Shown here: positions 1-8,110 of the stretch, piece by piece
Numbering within the stretch: position 1 is the stretch's first letter
How the letters are laid out: each line of letters begins with the position of its first letter
From: Yinghuangia seranimata
GTDB taxonomy: Bacteria; Actinomycetota; Actinomycetes; Streptomycetales; Streptomycetaceae
NCBI RefSeq assembly: GCF_029953285.1
Contig: NZ_JASAOI010000002.1
Coordinates: 124,001-188,000, forward strand
DNA length: 64,000 bases
Direction: 5' to 3'
Program-made: the position numbers and the translations under genes
Notes under the pieces: model-generated
Seen by the model: only the letters and a program-made list of their open reading frames with translations
What the model was told of the DNA's origin: nothing
The model's database searches: none

Positions 1-258
1 GCGCAGCAGATCCATGTCCTCGGGCCAGCGGTGGAAGCTGTCGACCGCGTCGCCGCTCGGCTCGCGCAGGTGGCCGCCGAGTGCGCCGGAGCCGGCCAGG
101 CGCTCCAGGCCCCACCAGTCGCTGGAGACGTTGTTGCCCTCGGTCTGATGGGCGGACGTGGACGCGCCCATCAGGAAGTCCGCGGGCCAGCGGAAGCCCG
201 CCGGGAGGGAGGGCTTCGCGGCGCCGTCCGCGGGGGCGGGGCTGATGCCGTCGGTCAT
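1..258 (-). CDS. Glycoside hydrolase family 1 (beta-glucosidase type), N-terminal fragment
   Basis: From the ATG at 256-258 the minus strand is open for 86 residues and continues past the left edge. The segments FLMGASTSAHQTEGNN and GDAVDSFHRWPEDMDLLR match the N-terminal signature of GH1: the first barrel strand, the Gln-x-Glu-Gly pair lining the sugar site, and the helix with the conserved 'D-x-Y/F-H-R-x-x-E-D' pattern. The family hydrolyses terminal beta-linked glucose or related sugars. No signal peptide is visible, so it is probably cytosolic. Both catalytic glutamates lie outside the window, so activity cannot be judged. It is divergent from a TetR regulator, which may control it. Confidence 0.8.
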   Translation of the reverse strand, partial: MTDGISPAPADGAAKPSLPAGFRWPADFLMGASTSAHQTEGNNVSSDWWGLERLAGSGALGGHLREPSGDAVDSFHRWPEDMDLLR

Positions 259-330
259 GTGTGCCGTCCGTTCTCGAAGTGGCCGCGGACCGCGCCGGAC
301 GCACTGTCCGGGCGGGGCTCACGCCAATTG

Positions 331-344
331 TCTGCGGTCGCAGA
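331..344. promoter_or_regulatory. Palindromic operator candidate between GH1 gene and tetR
   Basis: TCTGCG-GT-CGCAGA is a perfect 6-2-6 palindrome in the divergent intergenic region. A weaker TTGTT/AACAA inverted pair follows at 351-373. The position suits autoregulation and control of the GH1 gene by the adjacent TetR protein. The sequence is seen directly; the binding protein is inferred. Confidence 0.4.
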
Positions 345-353
345 AATCTATTG

Positions 354-383
354 TTGACGCCCGCAGAAAACAAGATCTAGGGT
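354..383 (+). promoter_or_regulatory. Candidate sigma-70-type promoter of tetR
   Basis: TTGACG at 354-359 and TAGGGT at 378-383 are separated by 18 bases, close to the actinomycete housekeeping consensus. They lie 74 bases upstream of the chosen tetR start and inside the inverted-repeat region, so repression by steric block is plausible. Confidence 0.35.
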
Positions 384-456
384 GATCGGAGCGGCCCGGT
401 AGGCTGTGCGTCCGGCAGGCGCCTGCCGGCAAATGGGCGACCGGAGGAGACGGCGG

Positions 457-1128
457 ATGGGCGAGGTCAAGCGGCGACCGGGACGGCCGCCCCTGATCAA
501 CCGCCGCAAGATCATCAACGCGGCGCTCGAACTGGACGCGGCAGGCCGCGCGTTGAGCATGCAGGCCGTCGCGGACCGGCTCGGCGTACCCCGCGGCACC
601 CTGTACCACCACGTCGCCGACCGCGAGGAAATGGTCGCGCTGGTCGCGGTGGCCCGGCTCGAGGAGGCCTTCGACGAGGCGTGGATGCCGCCCCGCGACG
701 CCGACTGGCGCACCTGGGTGTCCGCCTTCGCGCACGTCATGCGGGACGCCCTCATCGCCCACGGAACCCCGGTCGACCACGTCCTCCTGGAAGGCGTCAC
801 CGGCGCCCGCCAACTCGCCCAGGTGGAACGGGTCCTCGAGGCCATGGTGCGCGACGGCTTCACCCCCGCGCCCGCGATGCAGGCCCTCGGCGTGATCGCC
901 GAAATCGTCACCGCCAACGCCCGTACGGTATTCGTCTTGCGCGCCCAGGGCACGGAGTCGCACGACGCCTTCCTGGCCCTGATCCGCGACAGCGCCGACC
1001 ACCCCATGCCCCTCCTCGCCGCAGGCGCGGTGGAACACCCCGACCAGGACGCCCAGTTCGCGGTGAGCCTGGAGGTCGCCCTGGCGGGCATCGCCGCCGT
1101 CCTCCTCGACGGGCGGCCGACGACCTGA
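457..1128 (+). CDS. TetR/AcrR family transcriptional regulator
   Basis: 223 residues. The N-terminal helix-turn-helix spans about residues 15-65, with LSMQAVADRLGVPRGTLYHH as the recognition part. The ligand-binding C-terminal half is of the TetR_C type and has no close functional hint. The start at ATG 457 is preferred over GTG 406 and ATG 433 because GGAGGAGA at 443-450 lies at normal ribosome-binding distance. It is transcribed away from the GH1 gene, and a palindrome lies between the two, so it probably represses itself and perhaps the glycosidase. The inducer is unknown. Confidence 0.85.
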   Translation: MGEVKRRPGRPPLINRRKIINAALELDAAGRALSMQAVADRLGVPRGTLYHHVADREEMVALVAVARLEEAFDEAWMPPRDADWRTWVSAFAHVMRDALIAHGTPVDHVLLEGVTGARQLAQVERVLEAMVRDGFTPAPAMQALGVIAEIVTANARTVFVLRAQGTESHDAFLALIRDSADHPMPLLAAGAVEHPDQDAQFAVSLEVALAGIAAVLLDGRPTT

Positions 1129-1245
1129 GGCCTGGCGGACGCCGGGGCGGGACGGCGCGGCGTCGGGGAGCCCGGTGCGGTCGGGGCGGGGGGCGACCGG
1201 CAGGATGGGGCGGAAATCGATCTTGCTCAGGGAGAGGGCCCGTTC

Positions 1246-1689
1246 ATGACGCAGCCGCCGTGGCCGCACGGACCGTACGACGTGCAGGAGATGGGCGCAG
1301 GGCCCGGCTATGAGGCGTCGTACGACGGGACGATGCCCCGGGAGGTACGCGTCGTCCGCTACCTGATGAGCGGGTCCGGCGTCGCGGCGGTCGTCGTCAC
1401 GGTGGTGGCGGGGATCCTCAACAGCGCGTTCGAGGCCGGTGTCGTGCTCGGCTCCGCCCTGCCGTACCTGGTGGCGCCGGTGCTGGGCGAACGCTTCGGC
1501 AAGGGCCGCAATGCGCTGCGCGTCGGCAGCATCGTCTGCGCGTCGTTCATGATCCTGTTCGGGCTGGGGCTGGCCGGACGGGGCTACCCGATCGGGCTCA
1601 TCGGCGTCGGGGTCAGCGTCACCGCGATCGTGTACCTGAGCCGTCCCACCGCGCGGATGTGGTTCTCGCGGCCGAAGACGGGCTTCTGA
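1246..1689 (+). CDS. Small membrane protein, unknown function
   Basis: 147 residues. The first 40 are Pro/Gly/Tyr-rich and soluble. After them come hydrophobic segments at about residues 44-62, 66-80, 95-112 and 113-130, suggesting three or four membrane helices with a short basic tail (RPTARMWFSRPKTGF). GGGAGAGG precedes the ATG. I do not recognise the family. It stands alone, ends at a strong bidirectional terminator, and shows no functional link to its neighbours. Confidence 0.7.
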   Translation: MTQPPWPHGPYDVQEMGAGPGYEASYDGTMPREVRVVRYLMSGSGVAAVVVTVVAGILNSAFEAGVVLGSALPYLVAPVLGERFGKGRNALRVGSIVCASFMILFGLGLAGRGYPIGLIGVGVSVTAIVYLSRPTARMWFSRPKTGF

Positions 1690-1707
1690 GCGGCGCAACC
1701 CACGTGG

Positions 1708-1742
1708 ACGGGCCCGGACACCGCTGGGGTGTCCGGGCCCGT
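1708..1742. terminator. Bidirectional intrinsic terminator
   Basis: A perfect 15-bp stem (ACGGGCCCGGACACC with its complement) closes a 5-base loop GCTGG. It lies between two convergent genes ending at 1689 (+) and 1765 (-). No T-tract follows, as is usual in high-GC actinomycetes. Confidence 0.8.
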
Positions 1743-1764
1743 CGTGGTCTCGCGGGACCGCCGG

Positions 1765-2211
1765 TCAGGCCTCGGTCTCCTCCGCCGGGACGGTGTGCAC
1801 CGCGGCCTCCTCCGCCGAGGCGGCCCCGCCGTCGATGCCGACGTCGCGTGCCGTCCCGCCGGTGTCCTCCGCGAGCAGCCGGCCCGAACGCCGGTGCCCG
1901 GCCTGCTTGTCGACCGGCTCGCCGGCGCCGCCGGGCTGGTCCCCGACACCGTCGTCGTCGACCGTTTCCGGCTCCGGGCGTTCGCGCGCCAGGCGGCGGT
2001 CCAGCGGCTCCCCGGCGCGTTGTTCGCTCTGCGTGGTGCCGTGGTCCTCGACCGCGTACGGCCGTTCCGGCGGCGAGTAGCCCTGGTCGAGCAGCTCGTC
2101 GAGGTCGGGCTCGTCGAGCGCGTTCTCCAGGTCGTACGCGTCGTCCGGCGCGTCGTTCCCGGTGCCGTCCGGCTGGTACACGTCGTCGCCCCGGGCCTCG
2201 TCGTCGGGCAT
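1765..2211 (-). CDS. Acidic DUF5709-like protein
   Basis: 148 residues, strongly acidic and predicted largely disordered. The pattern GDDVYQPDGTG, then LDEPDLDELLDQGYSPPERP, a central REL/RERPE stretch with DQP, and the C-terminal DVGIDGGAASAEEAAVH matches the actinobacterial DUF5709 family as I remember it. No biochemical function is known to me. The start is the ATG at 2209-2211, preceded by AAAGGGA. Translation from further upstream is unlikely because the region up to the next gene lacks coding character in this frame. Confidence 0.75.
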   Translation of the reverse strand: MPDDEARGDDVYQPDGTGNDAPDDAYDLENALDEPDLDELLDQGYSPPERPYAVEDHGTTQSEQRAGEPLDRRLARERPEPETVDDDGVGDQPGGAGEPVDKQAGHRRSGRLLAEDTGGTARDVGIDGGAASAEEAAVHTVPAEETEA

Positions 2212-2300
2212 TGCGGTCCCTTTCGCCGTTCGTGGCTCCGCGCAGGCGCCTACGCCTCCGCCCGACGCGGCTACCCCGTGAGCGCAACGGCAACCGCAGG

Positions 2301-3086
2301 TCAGACGGTCTTGAGCGTGCCGCCGTCGATGACGTGGTCGGCGCCGTGGATGTTGGCGGCCCGGTCGGAGAGCAGGAAGACGATCAGGTCCGCCACCTCC
2401 TGGGGCTCGGTGAGGCGACCCGAGGCGATGCGGAACTGCGTGGGCAGCCCCGCGAGCAGGTCGGCGTGCGCCACCCCGTGTGCGGCGGCCACACTGCCCC
2501 CGAAGTTGTCCGGGTCGGTCCACAGCCTGGTGGCCACCGGGCCGGGGGAGACGGTGTTCACGCGGACGCCGTGCGGGGCCAGGTCCTCGCTGAGCCGCTT
2601 CCCGAACTGGTTCAGCGCCGCCTTGGCCTCCGCGTAGCCGATGGGCGCGCCGGCGGGCATGCGGCCGTTGATCGAGGAGACGTTCACGATCGAGCCCCGG
2701 CGCTCCAGGATGCTCGGCAGTGCCGCCTTGGTCGTCCAGACGGCGCTGAACAGGTTGAGGTCGAAGACGGTCTGCCACTGCTCGTCGTCGACGTCCAGGA
2801 GTCCGCCGAGGGACATGCCCTGCGGGTCGCCGGCGCCGACGTTGTTGACGAGGAAGTCGATGCCGCCGAGCGTGTCGAGCGCCACCTCGACGACCGACCG
2901 CGCGCCGTCGCGCGTGCTCAGGTCGACGGACACCGCCGTCGCGACCTTCTCCAGCTCTGGCGTGACGTTGCGGGCGGCGCCGACGACGCGGACGCCCTCC
3001 GCGGCCAGGGTCTGGGCGACCGCGAGGCCGATGCCGCGGCTCGCGCCGGTGACCAGTGCGGTCTTGCCGCTGATGCCGAGGTCCAT
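2301..3086 (-). CDS. Short-chain dehydrogenase/reductase (SDR)
   Basis: 261 residues, the usual length for classical SDRs. The Rossmann nucleotide motif TGASRGIG is at 13-20, the NNVGA structural motif at 81-85, and the catalytic Ser138, Tyr151 and Lys155 are in SSIN...YAEAK. The C-terminal part (SPGPVATRLW) is typical. It should oxidise or reduce a hydroxyl/carbonyl with NAD(P)(H); the substrate cannot be told. It lies directly downstream of a TetR gene on the same strand, and both carry the same near-palindromic operator. It is therefore likely derepressed by a small, possibly electrophilic or quinone-like, ligand, but that is inference. Confidence 0.88.
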   Translation of the reverse strand: MDLGISGKTALVTGASRGIGLAVAQTLAAEGVRVVGAARNVTPELEKVATAVSVDLSTRDGARSVVEVALDTLGGIDFLVNNVGAGDPQGMSLGGLLDVDDEQWQTVFDLNLFSAVWTTKAALPSILERRGSIVNVSSINGRMPAGAPIGYAEAKAALNQFGKRLSEDLAPHGVRVNTVSPGPVATRLWTDPDNFGGSVAAAHGVAHADLLAGLPTQFRIASGRLTEPQEVADLIVFLLSDRAANIHGADHVIDGGTLKTV

Positions 3087-3144
3087 GAAGTCCCCTATTT
3101 GTGCGTTGTTCGTGTGGTGGATTCGTGCGGTCGACCGCGAGTTC

Positions 3145-3160
3145 TTGAACCCGAGGTCAA
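3145..3160 (-). promoter_or_regulatory. TetR-type operator upstream of SDR gene
   Basis: TTGAACCCGAGGTCAA, 59 bases before the SDR start, is nearly palindromic with one mismatch. Read on the minus strand with flanks it is TTTTTGACCTcggGtTCAAG, nearly the same as the site at 3799-3814 in front of the tetR gene. Shared sequence plus shared palindromy supports one regulator binding both. Confidence 0.6.
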
Positions 3161-3202
3161 AAATCAGGGCGTAAAAAAGGCGCGCCGTCCGGACGCCGTG
3201 TC

Positions 3203-3778
3203 TCAGAGGCCCGCCAGGGCGGTGTCGATGACCCCGTACAGGGTCTTCCGGTCGAACGTCTTGGCCATGACCCGCAGCCCCGTGAGGGTCGTCTGCAGGA
3301 ACAGGGCCTGCGCCTTGGCGTCGAGGTCCTTCGCCACGTCGCCGTCCCGCTGCCCACGCTCGATGCGGGCGGTGAACAGCTCGATCATGCGCTGCTCCAT
3401 GCGGTGCACCGCGCGGGTGGCCTCCTCGTCCCGCCCGCCCAGCTCCGAGACGGTGTTCTGCGCCAGGCAGCCGCGCTGGACCGGGCCGTCGAGGTCCATG
3501 TCCATGAGCAGCACGAGGTAGGCGCGGATGCCGTCCTTGGCCGTTCCGGGCCGCGCCAGGAACTCCTCGGTCACCTCCGACGCGGTCCGGCCGTAGAGCT
3601 CCAGCGCCTTGGCGAACAGCTCGCGCTTGGAGCCGAAGCAGTGGTACAGGCTGCCCTTGGCGACGCCGGTCGCCTCCGCGAGGTCCGCGGGGGAGGTGTC
3701 GGCGTAGCCCTTCGTCCAGAACGTCTGCATCGCCTGAGCGACGACGACGTCCGGTTCGAAGTTCTTCGGCCTGCCCAT
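3203..3778 (-). CDS. TetR/AcrR family regulator (likely controls the adjacent SDR)
   Basis: 191 residues from MGRPKNFEPD, a typical start for this subgroup. The helix-turn-helix covers about residues 8-55 (TSPADLAEATGVAKGSLYHC). The C-terminal half has the RGCLAQNTVSEL segment common in regulators of oxidoreductases. An upstream in-frame start at 3814 would run through the operator, so the ATG at 3776-3778 is preferred. It is cotranscribed with or adjacent to the SDR gene (117 bases downstream), and the palindrome TTGACC-TGAA-GGTCAA sits just upstream of its own start, indicating autorepression. Confidence 0.85.
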   Translation of the reverse strand: MGRPKNFEPDVVVAQAMQTFWTKGYADTSPADLAEATGVAKGSLYHCFGSKRELFAKALELYGRTASEVTEEFLARPGTAKDGIRAYLVLLMDMDLDGPVQRGCLAQNTVSELGGRDEEATRAVHRMEQRMIELFTARIERGQRDGDVAKDLDAKAQALFLQTTLTGLRVMAKTFDRKTLYGVIDTALAGL

Positions 3779-3798
3779 GGCGCCACCGTAGTCAGTTT

Positions 3799-3814
3799 TT
3801 GACCTGAAGGTCAA
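3799..3814 (-). promoter_or_regulatory. TetR operator overlapping its own promoter
   Basis: TTGACCTGAAGGTCAA is a perfect 6-4-6 palindrome ending 21 bases upstream of the tetR ATG. On the minus strand its TTGACC can serve as a -35 box with TACGGT 18 bases later, so bound repressor would cover the promoter. A second copy precedes the SDR gene. Confidence 0.6.
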
Positions 3815-3817
3815 GTA

Positions 3818-4726
3818 CTACCCGGCGAGGGCGTCCAGGGCGCGTCGCGCGCGGGTCAGGGAGCGGCCGCGGCTCAACACGTCGCCCCACGGGTTCGCGT
3901 CCAGCCGCTCGCCGACGGTGTGCAGCGTCCACCTTCGGGCGTCGAACCCGGGCTCGTCGATCTCGGTCCAGTCGACCGGCGCGGCGACCGGCGCGCCCGG
4001 CAACGGGCGGACGGCGTACGGGGCGACGGCGGTCTGGCCGTACGCGTTGCGCTGGACGTCCAGGTAGAGCCGCCCGCGCCGGGCCGCCTTGCGCGGCTCG
4101 GTGGTCAGCGCGTCCGGGTGCCCGGCGGCCAGCACGTCCGCGACGTCGCGGGCGAACGTACGGACCTCGTCGAAGTCGGCGCGCCGGTCGAGCGGCACGA
4201 TCACGTGCAGGCCGCGCGAGCCCGTGGTCATCACGGCCGAGGGCAGGCCGAGGTCGTCGAGCAGCGGCCGCAGCCACCGCGCGGCCCGGAGCACCGGCGC
4301 GAAGTCCGTGCCGGGCGGGTCGAGGTCGAAGACGAGCCGGTCGGGGTGCCGGGGCCGGTCGACGCGGGACAGGAACCGGTGCGGCGTGATGCACGCCTGG
4401 CCCGCGAGGTAGACCAGCGTCGCGGTGTCCTCGCACAGGACGTAGGTCACCGTCCCGCCGGCCTTGGGCAGTTCGGCGCGGCGGATCCAGTCCGGGAAGT
4501 AGTCCGGGACGTCCTTGTGCATGAACGACGGGCCCTCGATGCCGTCCGGAAAGCGCTGCATCGTCAGCGGCCGTCCGCGTAGCTGGGGGAGCATGCGTCG
4601 CGCGACGGTGCGGTAGTAGTCGGCGAGGTCGGCCTTGGTGATGCCGTCCTTGGGGAACAGCGGCTTGTCGGGGCGGTTCAGGTGGACGGTCCGGCGTCCG
4701 ACGGGGATGTCCAACACGGCGGTCAT
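3818..4726 (-). CDS. LigD-type DNA polymerase/primase domain protein (NHEJ)
   Basis: 302 residues forming a stand-alone archaeo-eukaryotic-primase-like polymerase domain of LigD. The metal-binding acidic pair is in LVFDLDPPG (Asp134, Asp136), followed by TTGSRGLHVIVPL, the nucleotide-contacting Ser/His region, and the late YAVRPLPGAPVAAP motif. The family fills gaps and adds ribonucleotides during Ku-dependent end joining. AAGGAGAG lies just upstream of the ATG. It is the last gene of a minus-strand operon with an HhH-GPD protein and an ATP-dependent ligase, so LigD functions are split into separate genes here. No nuclease domain is present. Confidence 0.9.
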   Translation of the reverse strand: MTAVLDIPVGRRTVHLNRPDKPLFPKDGITKADLADYYRTVARRMLPQLRGRPLTMQRFPDGIEGPSFMHKDVPDYFPDWIRRAELPKAGGTVTYVLCEDTATLVYLAGQACITPHRFLSRVDRPRHPDRLVFDLDPPGTDFAPVLRAARWLRPLLDDLGLPSAVMTTGSRGLHVIVPLDRRADFDEVRTFARDVADVLAAGHPDALTTEPRKAARRGRLYLDVQRNAYGQTAVAPYAVRPLPGAPVAAPVDWTEIDEPGFDARRWTLHTVGERLDANPWGDVLSRGRSLTRARRALDALAG

Positions 4727-4770
4727 GCGGTGCTCTCCTTGCCTGGCGGACGGTTTGCCTGACGGGCGGG

Positions 4771-5427
4771 TTACGGCGTCGCCTCCGCGACCCGGTCGGC
4801 CAGCGCCTTGTCGAGCGCGACCCGCACCAGCGCCGCGGCCAGCACCGCGAGCCGGTCGTCGTCGACGAGGGCGGCGAGCGCCTTGGCGGAACCCGGGAGC
4901 CCGACGCGCCGGGCGCCCTCGAGGGCCTTCTCGTCGAGGACCGGGCGCAGGAACGGCCACACCGCCTGCGCCTCGCGGCAGAAGATCCGCGCCCCGGCCG
5001 GGCCGATCCCCGGGAACTCGCACAGCAGTTCCTCCACGCGCGCCTGTTGTTCGCCCGCCTCGCGGGCCAGGCGGCGCAGGTCGCCGCCGTAGCGTTCGCG
5101 CACCAGTTCGGCGCACGCGCCCAAACGGGTGGAGGTGCCTTCGTCATATCGGACGTAGTGCGCGCGACCCAGCGCGTCCACGCGCTGCTGCCACGTGAGT
5201 TCCGCCATCCCGGCCGGTGTGCGCCCGCCCGCCGCGAACAGCTCGCGGGCCGCGTGCACGGCGATCGACGCCTTGATGCGCGTGGACACGACGTTGGCCA
5301 GCACCAGCAGCTGCCACAGCGGCGCGGGCGTGTCGGCCAGTCGGATGCCGGCCTCTTCGGCGTACGTCGTCCCCGCCTCGGCGAGCAGCGCCTCGACGCG
5401 GGTGCGGCGGGCAGTGGGTGCGGTCAT
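4771..5427 (-). CDS. HhH-GPD (endonuclease III-like) DNA repair protein
   Basis: 218 residues. A helix-hairpin-helix FPGIGPAG (138-145) is followed by PVLDEKAL, with Asp165 where the HhH-GPD catalytic aspartate is expected. The catalytic lysine of bifunctional endonuclease III (in LPGVGxKTA) is absent, and no C-terminal iron-sulfur cysteine cluster is seen. It could be a monofunctional glycosylase or a DNA-binding relative. It sits between the two LigD-type genes and its start overlaps the ligase stop by four bases (ATGA), so it is translationally coupled to end joining. Confidence 0.75.
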   Translation of the reverse strand: MTAPTARRTRVEALLAEAGTTYAEEAGIRLADTPAPLWQLLVLANVVSTRIKASIAVHAARELFAAGGRTPAGMAELTWQQRVDALGRAHYVRYDEGTSTRLGACAELVRERYGGDLRRLAREAGEQQARVEELLCEFPGIGPAGARIFCREAQAVWPFLRPVLDEKALEGARRVGLPGSAKALAALVDDDRLAVLAAALVRVALDKALADRVAEATP

Positions 5428-6368
5428 GGCGTCCCTCCGGGAACGGGCTCTTCGCGGACCACGCGGCTCGGGTCCTTGTCATCGCGCAGGCCGAGGAACC
5501 GCGGATGGCGCAGCCGCCCCGCACGCGTCCACTCGCTGAAGCCGACCTGCGCGACCAGCTCCGGGCGCACCCAGCGCGCCTGGCGCTCCTGGATCCGGTC
5601 GGCGAACGGGGAGTCGTCCTGGCGCAGGGCGTCCAGCCGCGCGCGCAGTTCGGTGAGGGTGCGGCCGTCGTATCCGGTGCCGACCTTGCCGGCGTACCGC
5701 AGCCGGCCGTCCTGGTAGTGGCCGACCAGCAGCGCGCCGAACCCGGCGCGCGAGCCCGCCGGCTCGGTGAAGCCGCCCACCACGAACTCCTGACCGCTCG
5801 AACACTTGAGCTTCAGCCAGTCGGTGGAACGCCCGTGCGCGTAGCGCGAGTCGGCCCGCTTGGCGATCAGGCCCTCCCACCCCTTGCCGCACGCCTCCTC
5901 GAGCAGCTCCTGCCCGCCGCGGTTGCGGTGTGCGGTGTAGCGCAGCGGCCCGTGGAAGTCGATCGCCTCCCGCAGCAGGGCCTTGCGGTCGCGCAGCGGC
6001 AGCCCGGTGGTGTCGCGCCCGTCGAGGCTGAGCAGGTCGAACAGGTAGTACGTGACGGCCACGCCGGTCGCGAGGGCCGCGACCGGATCGGACAGCCCCA
6101 GGCGCTGCTGCAACAGCTCGAAACTCGTCCGGCCGTGCTCCAGCGCGACGACCTCGCCGTCGACCGTGAACTCCAGACCGGACTGCTGTTCGAGCGCGGC
6201 CACCACCTCGGGGTACGTCCCGTTCAGGGCGCGCCCGGTGCGCGAGGTCAGCCGTACTCCGGCATCGGGGTCGAACGCGGCGAGCACGCGCACGCCGTCG
6301 AGCTTGCGTTCGAAGACCCACCGGTCGTCGAACACACGTCGGGACGTCAGGGTCGCGAGCATGGGCAA
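5424..6368 (-). CDS. ATP-dependent DNA ligase (LigD ligase-domain type)
   Basis: 314 residues, covering the adenylation and OB-fold domains only. Adenylation motif I is ERKLDGVR with Lys22. Later motifs are FTVDGEVVAL (III), YYLFDLL (IIIa), EGLIAKR (IV) and DWLKLKC (V). A compact ligase of this size matches the ligase module of LigD and is not a replicative enzyme. It seals double-strand breaks after processing. It is the first gene of a three-gene operon with the HhH protein and the LigD polymerase. No ku gene is in the window. Confidence 0.92.
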   Translation of the reverse strand: MPMLATLTSRRVFDDRWVFERKLDGVRVLAAFDPDAGVRLTSRTGRALNGTYPEVVAALEQQSGLEFTVDGEVVALEHGRTSFELLQQRLGLSDPVAALATGVAVTYYLFDLLSLDGRDTTGLPLRDRKALLREAIDFHGPLRYTAHRNRGGQELLEEACGKGWEGLIAKRADSRYAHGRSTDWLKLKCSSGQEFVVGGFTEPAGSRAGFGALLVGHYQDGRLRYAGKVGTGYDGRTLTELRARLDALRQDDSPFADRIQERQARWVRPELVAQVGFSEWTRAGRLRHPRFLGLRDDKDPSRVVREEPVPGGTP

Positions 6369-6480
6369 CAGACGCGCTCCTCGAACACCGTGGGCGATAC
6401 AGCGGCGGCGTGCGGCGCCGCGCGGCGTTGCCGCGCGGACGGCGCACCGCCTCAGGTGCGCGGCTACCCGCCCACGGTGA

Positions 6481-7614
6481 TCACAACCGCGGCCCGGGCC
6501 CGTCCTCGGCGACGGCCTCGTCGAGCTCGTCCCGGTACTTGCGCGCCGCGCTCCGCTCGGCGGAACCGGCGTGGGTGGCGTCCAGGAACACCTGGTCCAC
6601 GTGCGGCCACGACGCCGCGACCGACTCGCGCAGCCGCTGCGACATCGCCTCGACGTCGTCGCTGTCCAGGCCGTCGACGAGGTCGACGCGCGCCGCCAGC
6701 AGCGTCGAGTGCAACCCGAGGCGCATGGTGAGCAACTGCGTCACCACGTCGATCTCGGGCTGCTCCTCCAGACGCCGCAGCAACTCCCGCTGCAGACCGG
6801 GGTCGACGGCCTCGCCCAGGAGCTGGTCGCGCGCCGCCTTGCCGAGCCGGTACGCGGTGAACACCAGCAGCACGCCGATGCAGGCGGACGCCGCGGCCTC
6901 CCACACGGCGCTGCCCGTCGCCATGTGCAGCCCCAGCCCGGCGGCCGCCAACACGACGCCCAGCACGGCCGTACCGTCCTCCGCCAGCACGGTCCGCAGC
7001 GCCGGGTCGCCGAGCGTGCGGGCCTGCCGCCACACGGAGACCCCCGCGCGCCGGGCCTGGCCGCGCAGTTGCACCACGGCCCGCACCAGCGAAGCGCCTT
7101 CGGCGAGCAGGGCCACGCCCAGCACGGCGAGACCCGCGACGTATCCGGCGGTGTCCGGCTCGCCCGTCGTATGCAGCGCCTCGAACGCCTGGACGAACGA
7201 GAAGCAGCCGCCGACCACGAAGATCCCGACGGCCGCGAGCAGCGACCAGAAGTAGCGGTCCTTGCCGTACCCGAACGGGTGTTCGGCATCAGGTGTGCGG
7301 CGGCTGCGGGACAGCGAGGTGAGCAGGAAGCCCTCGTTGATCGAGTCGGCGACCGAGTGCGCGGCCTCCGACAACAGCGCGGGGGCGCCGGCCGCGATGC
7401 CGGCGACCGCCTTCGCGGCGGCGATCAGCATGTTGGCGGCCAGCGCCACCCACACGGTCAGGCGGGTCCCCGAGTCGTCGGAGGCGGAACCGCCGGCCGG
7501 GCGGCCTCGGGACCCGCCCTCGGCATGTACGGGCCGACGGGTCCCGGAGCCGTCCGGGGCGCCGTCGCGTGCGACGTCGCGCCGGCTCTCCCGGTCCTCT
7601 CGCGTCTCGGCCAC
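6481..7614 (-). CDS. Cation diffusion facilitator (CDF) transporter
   Basis: 377 residues. After about 50 low-complexity residues come transmembrane helices beginning near LTVWVALAANMLIAAAKAV. The helix-II metal motif is HSVADSINE (His and Asp pairs) and the loop HPFGYGKDRYFWSL is typical of the SLC30A9-like CDF branch. A cytoplasmic domain of about 90 residues follows. The family exports Zn2+, Fe2+ or similar ions by proton antiport at the cell membrane; the ion cannot be decided here. The start (GTG 7614) has no clear ribosome-binding site, so the N-terminus is uncertain. Confidence 0.85.
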   Translation of the reverse strand: MAETREDRESRRDVARDGAPDGSGTRRPVHAEGGSRGRPAGGSASDDSGTRLTVWVALAANMLIAAAKAVAGIAAGAPALLSEAAHSVADSINEGFLLTSLSRSRRTPDAEHPFGYGKDRYFWSLLAAVGIFVVGGCFSFVQAFEALHTTGEPDTAGYVAGLAVLGVALLAEGASLVRAVVQLRGQARRAGVSVWRQARTLGDPALRTVLAEDGTAVLGVVLAAAGLGLHMATGSAVWEAAASACIGVLLVFTAYRLGKAARDQLLGEAVDPGLQRELLRRLEEQPEIDVVTQLLTMRLGLHSTLLAARVDLVDGLDSDDVEAMSQRLRESVAASWPHVDQVFLDATHAGSAERSAARKYRDELDEAVAEDGPGPRL

Positions 7615-7682
7615 GACGGGCCGCTACCCGGCTACCGGGGACGCATGCGGCTGCATGCGCCCGGGCCGCGTCACTCGGCGTG

Positions 7683-8099
7683 TCACGTGTTGAGCAGGCG
7701 GTTGAAGAACGAGCGGTACTGCTGCAAGGCGACCCGCAGGTCCTCCGTGTCGGCCTCCTCGCCCTTCGCCCACTGGTTCTCGAGATTCTCCTTGTGCGCG
7801 GCGAACGACTCCGCCAGCATCCGCATCACGTCGGCCACCAGGGTGTCGGCCGCGCGCACGGACTGCTCGGGCTGGTCGACGAACTCCGACTGGACCGCCC
7901 GCCACGCGGCACGGAACTCCTCCGTCTCGCGCGTCGGCAGCAGCGGCTCGCCTGCGTCGTGGCCTCGGTCCGCCGTCGACGGGGCCGGCATGCCGCGCGC
8001 CTGGCCCGCCCGGTCGCCGCCGACCGCGGCGGCCGCCTCGGTGCGTCCGTCCACCGCCTCGACGCCCGACCGCTCGCGCCCGGTGTCGTCGTCCTGCAT
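7683..8099 (-). CDS. Small soluble paralogue of the upstream membrane-anchored protein
   Basis: 138 residues. The first 60 are disordered and Asp/Arg/Gly-rich. The folded C-terminal part, with FRAAWRAVQSEFVDQPE, TLVADVMRML and TEDLRVALQQYRSFFNRLL, matches the C-terminal part of the gene just upstream (8111-8674), so the pair arose by duplication. The ATG at 8097-8099 is chosen because AGGAGG lies six bases before it; an alternative ATG at 8112-8114 overlaps the upstream stop as ATGA. The family is common in actinomycetes but I know no function. Predicted mostly alpha-helical. Confidence 0.7.
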   Translation of the reverse strand: MQDDDTGRERSGVEAVDGRTEAAAAVGGDRAGQARGMPAPSTADRGHDAGEPLLPTRETEEFRAAWRAVQSEFVDQPEQSVRAADTLVADVMRMLAESFAAHKENLENQWAKGEEADTEDLRVALQQYRSFFNRLLNT

Positions 8100-8110
8100 C
8101 CTCGGCCTCC

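Noticed and set aside
1659-3521. 620-residue plus-strand frame
   Set aside because: It overlaps the DUF5709-like and SDR genes and the terminator at 1708-1742 and has no domain.
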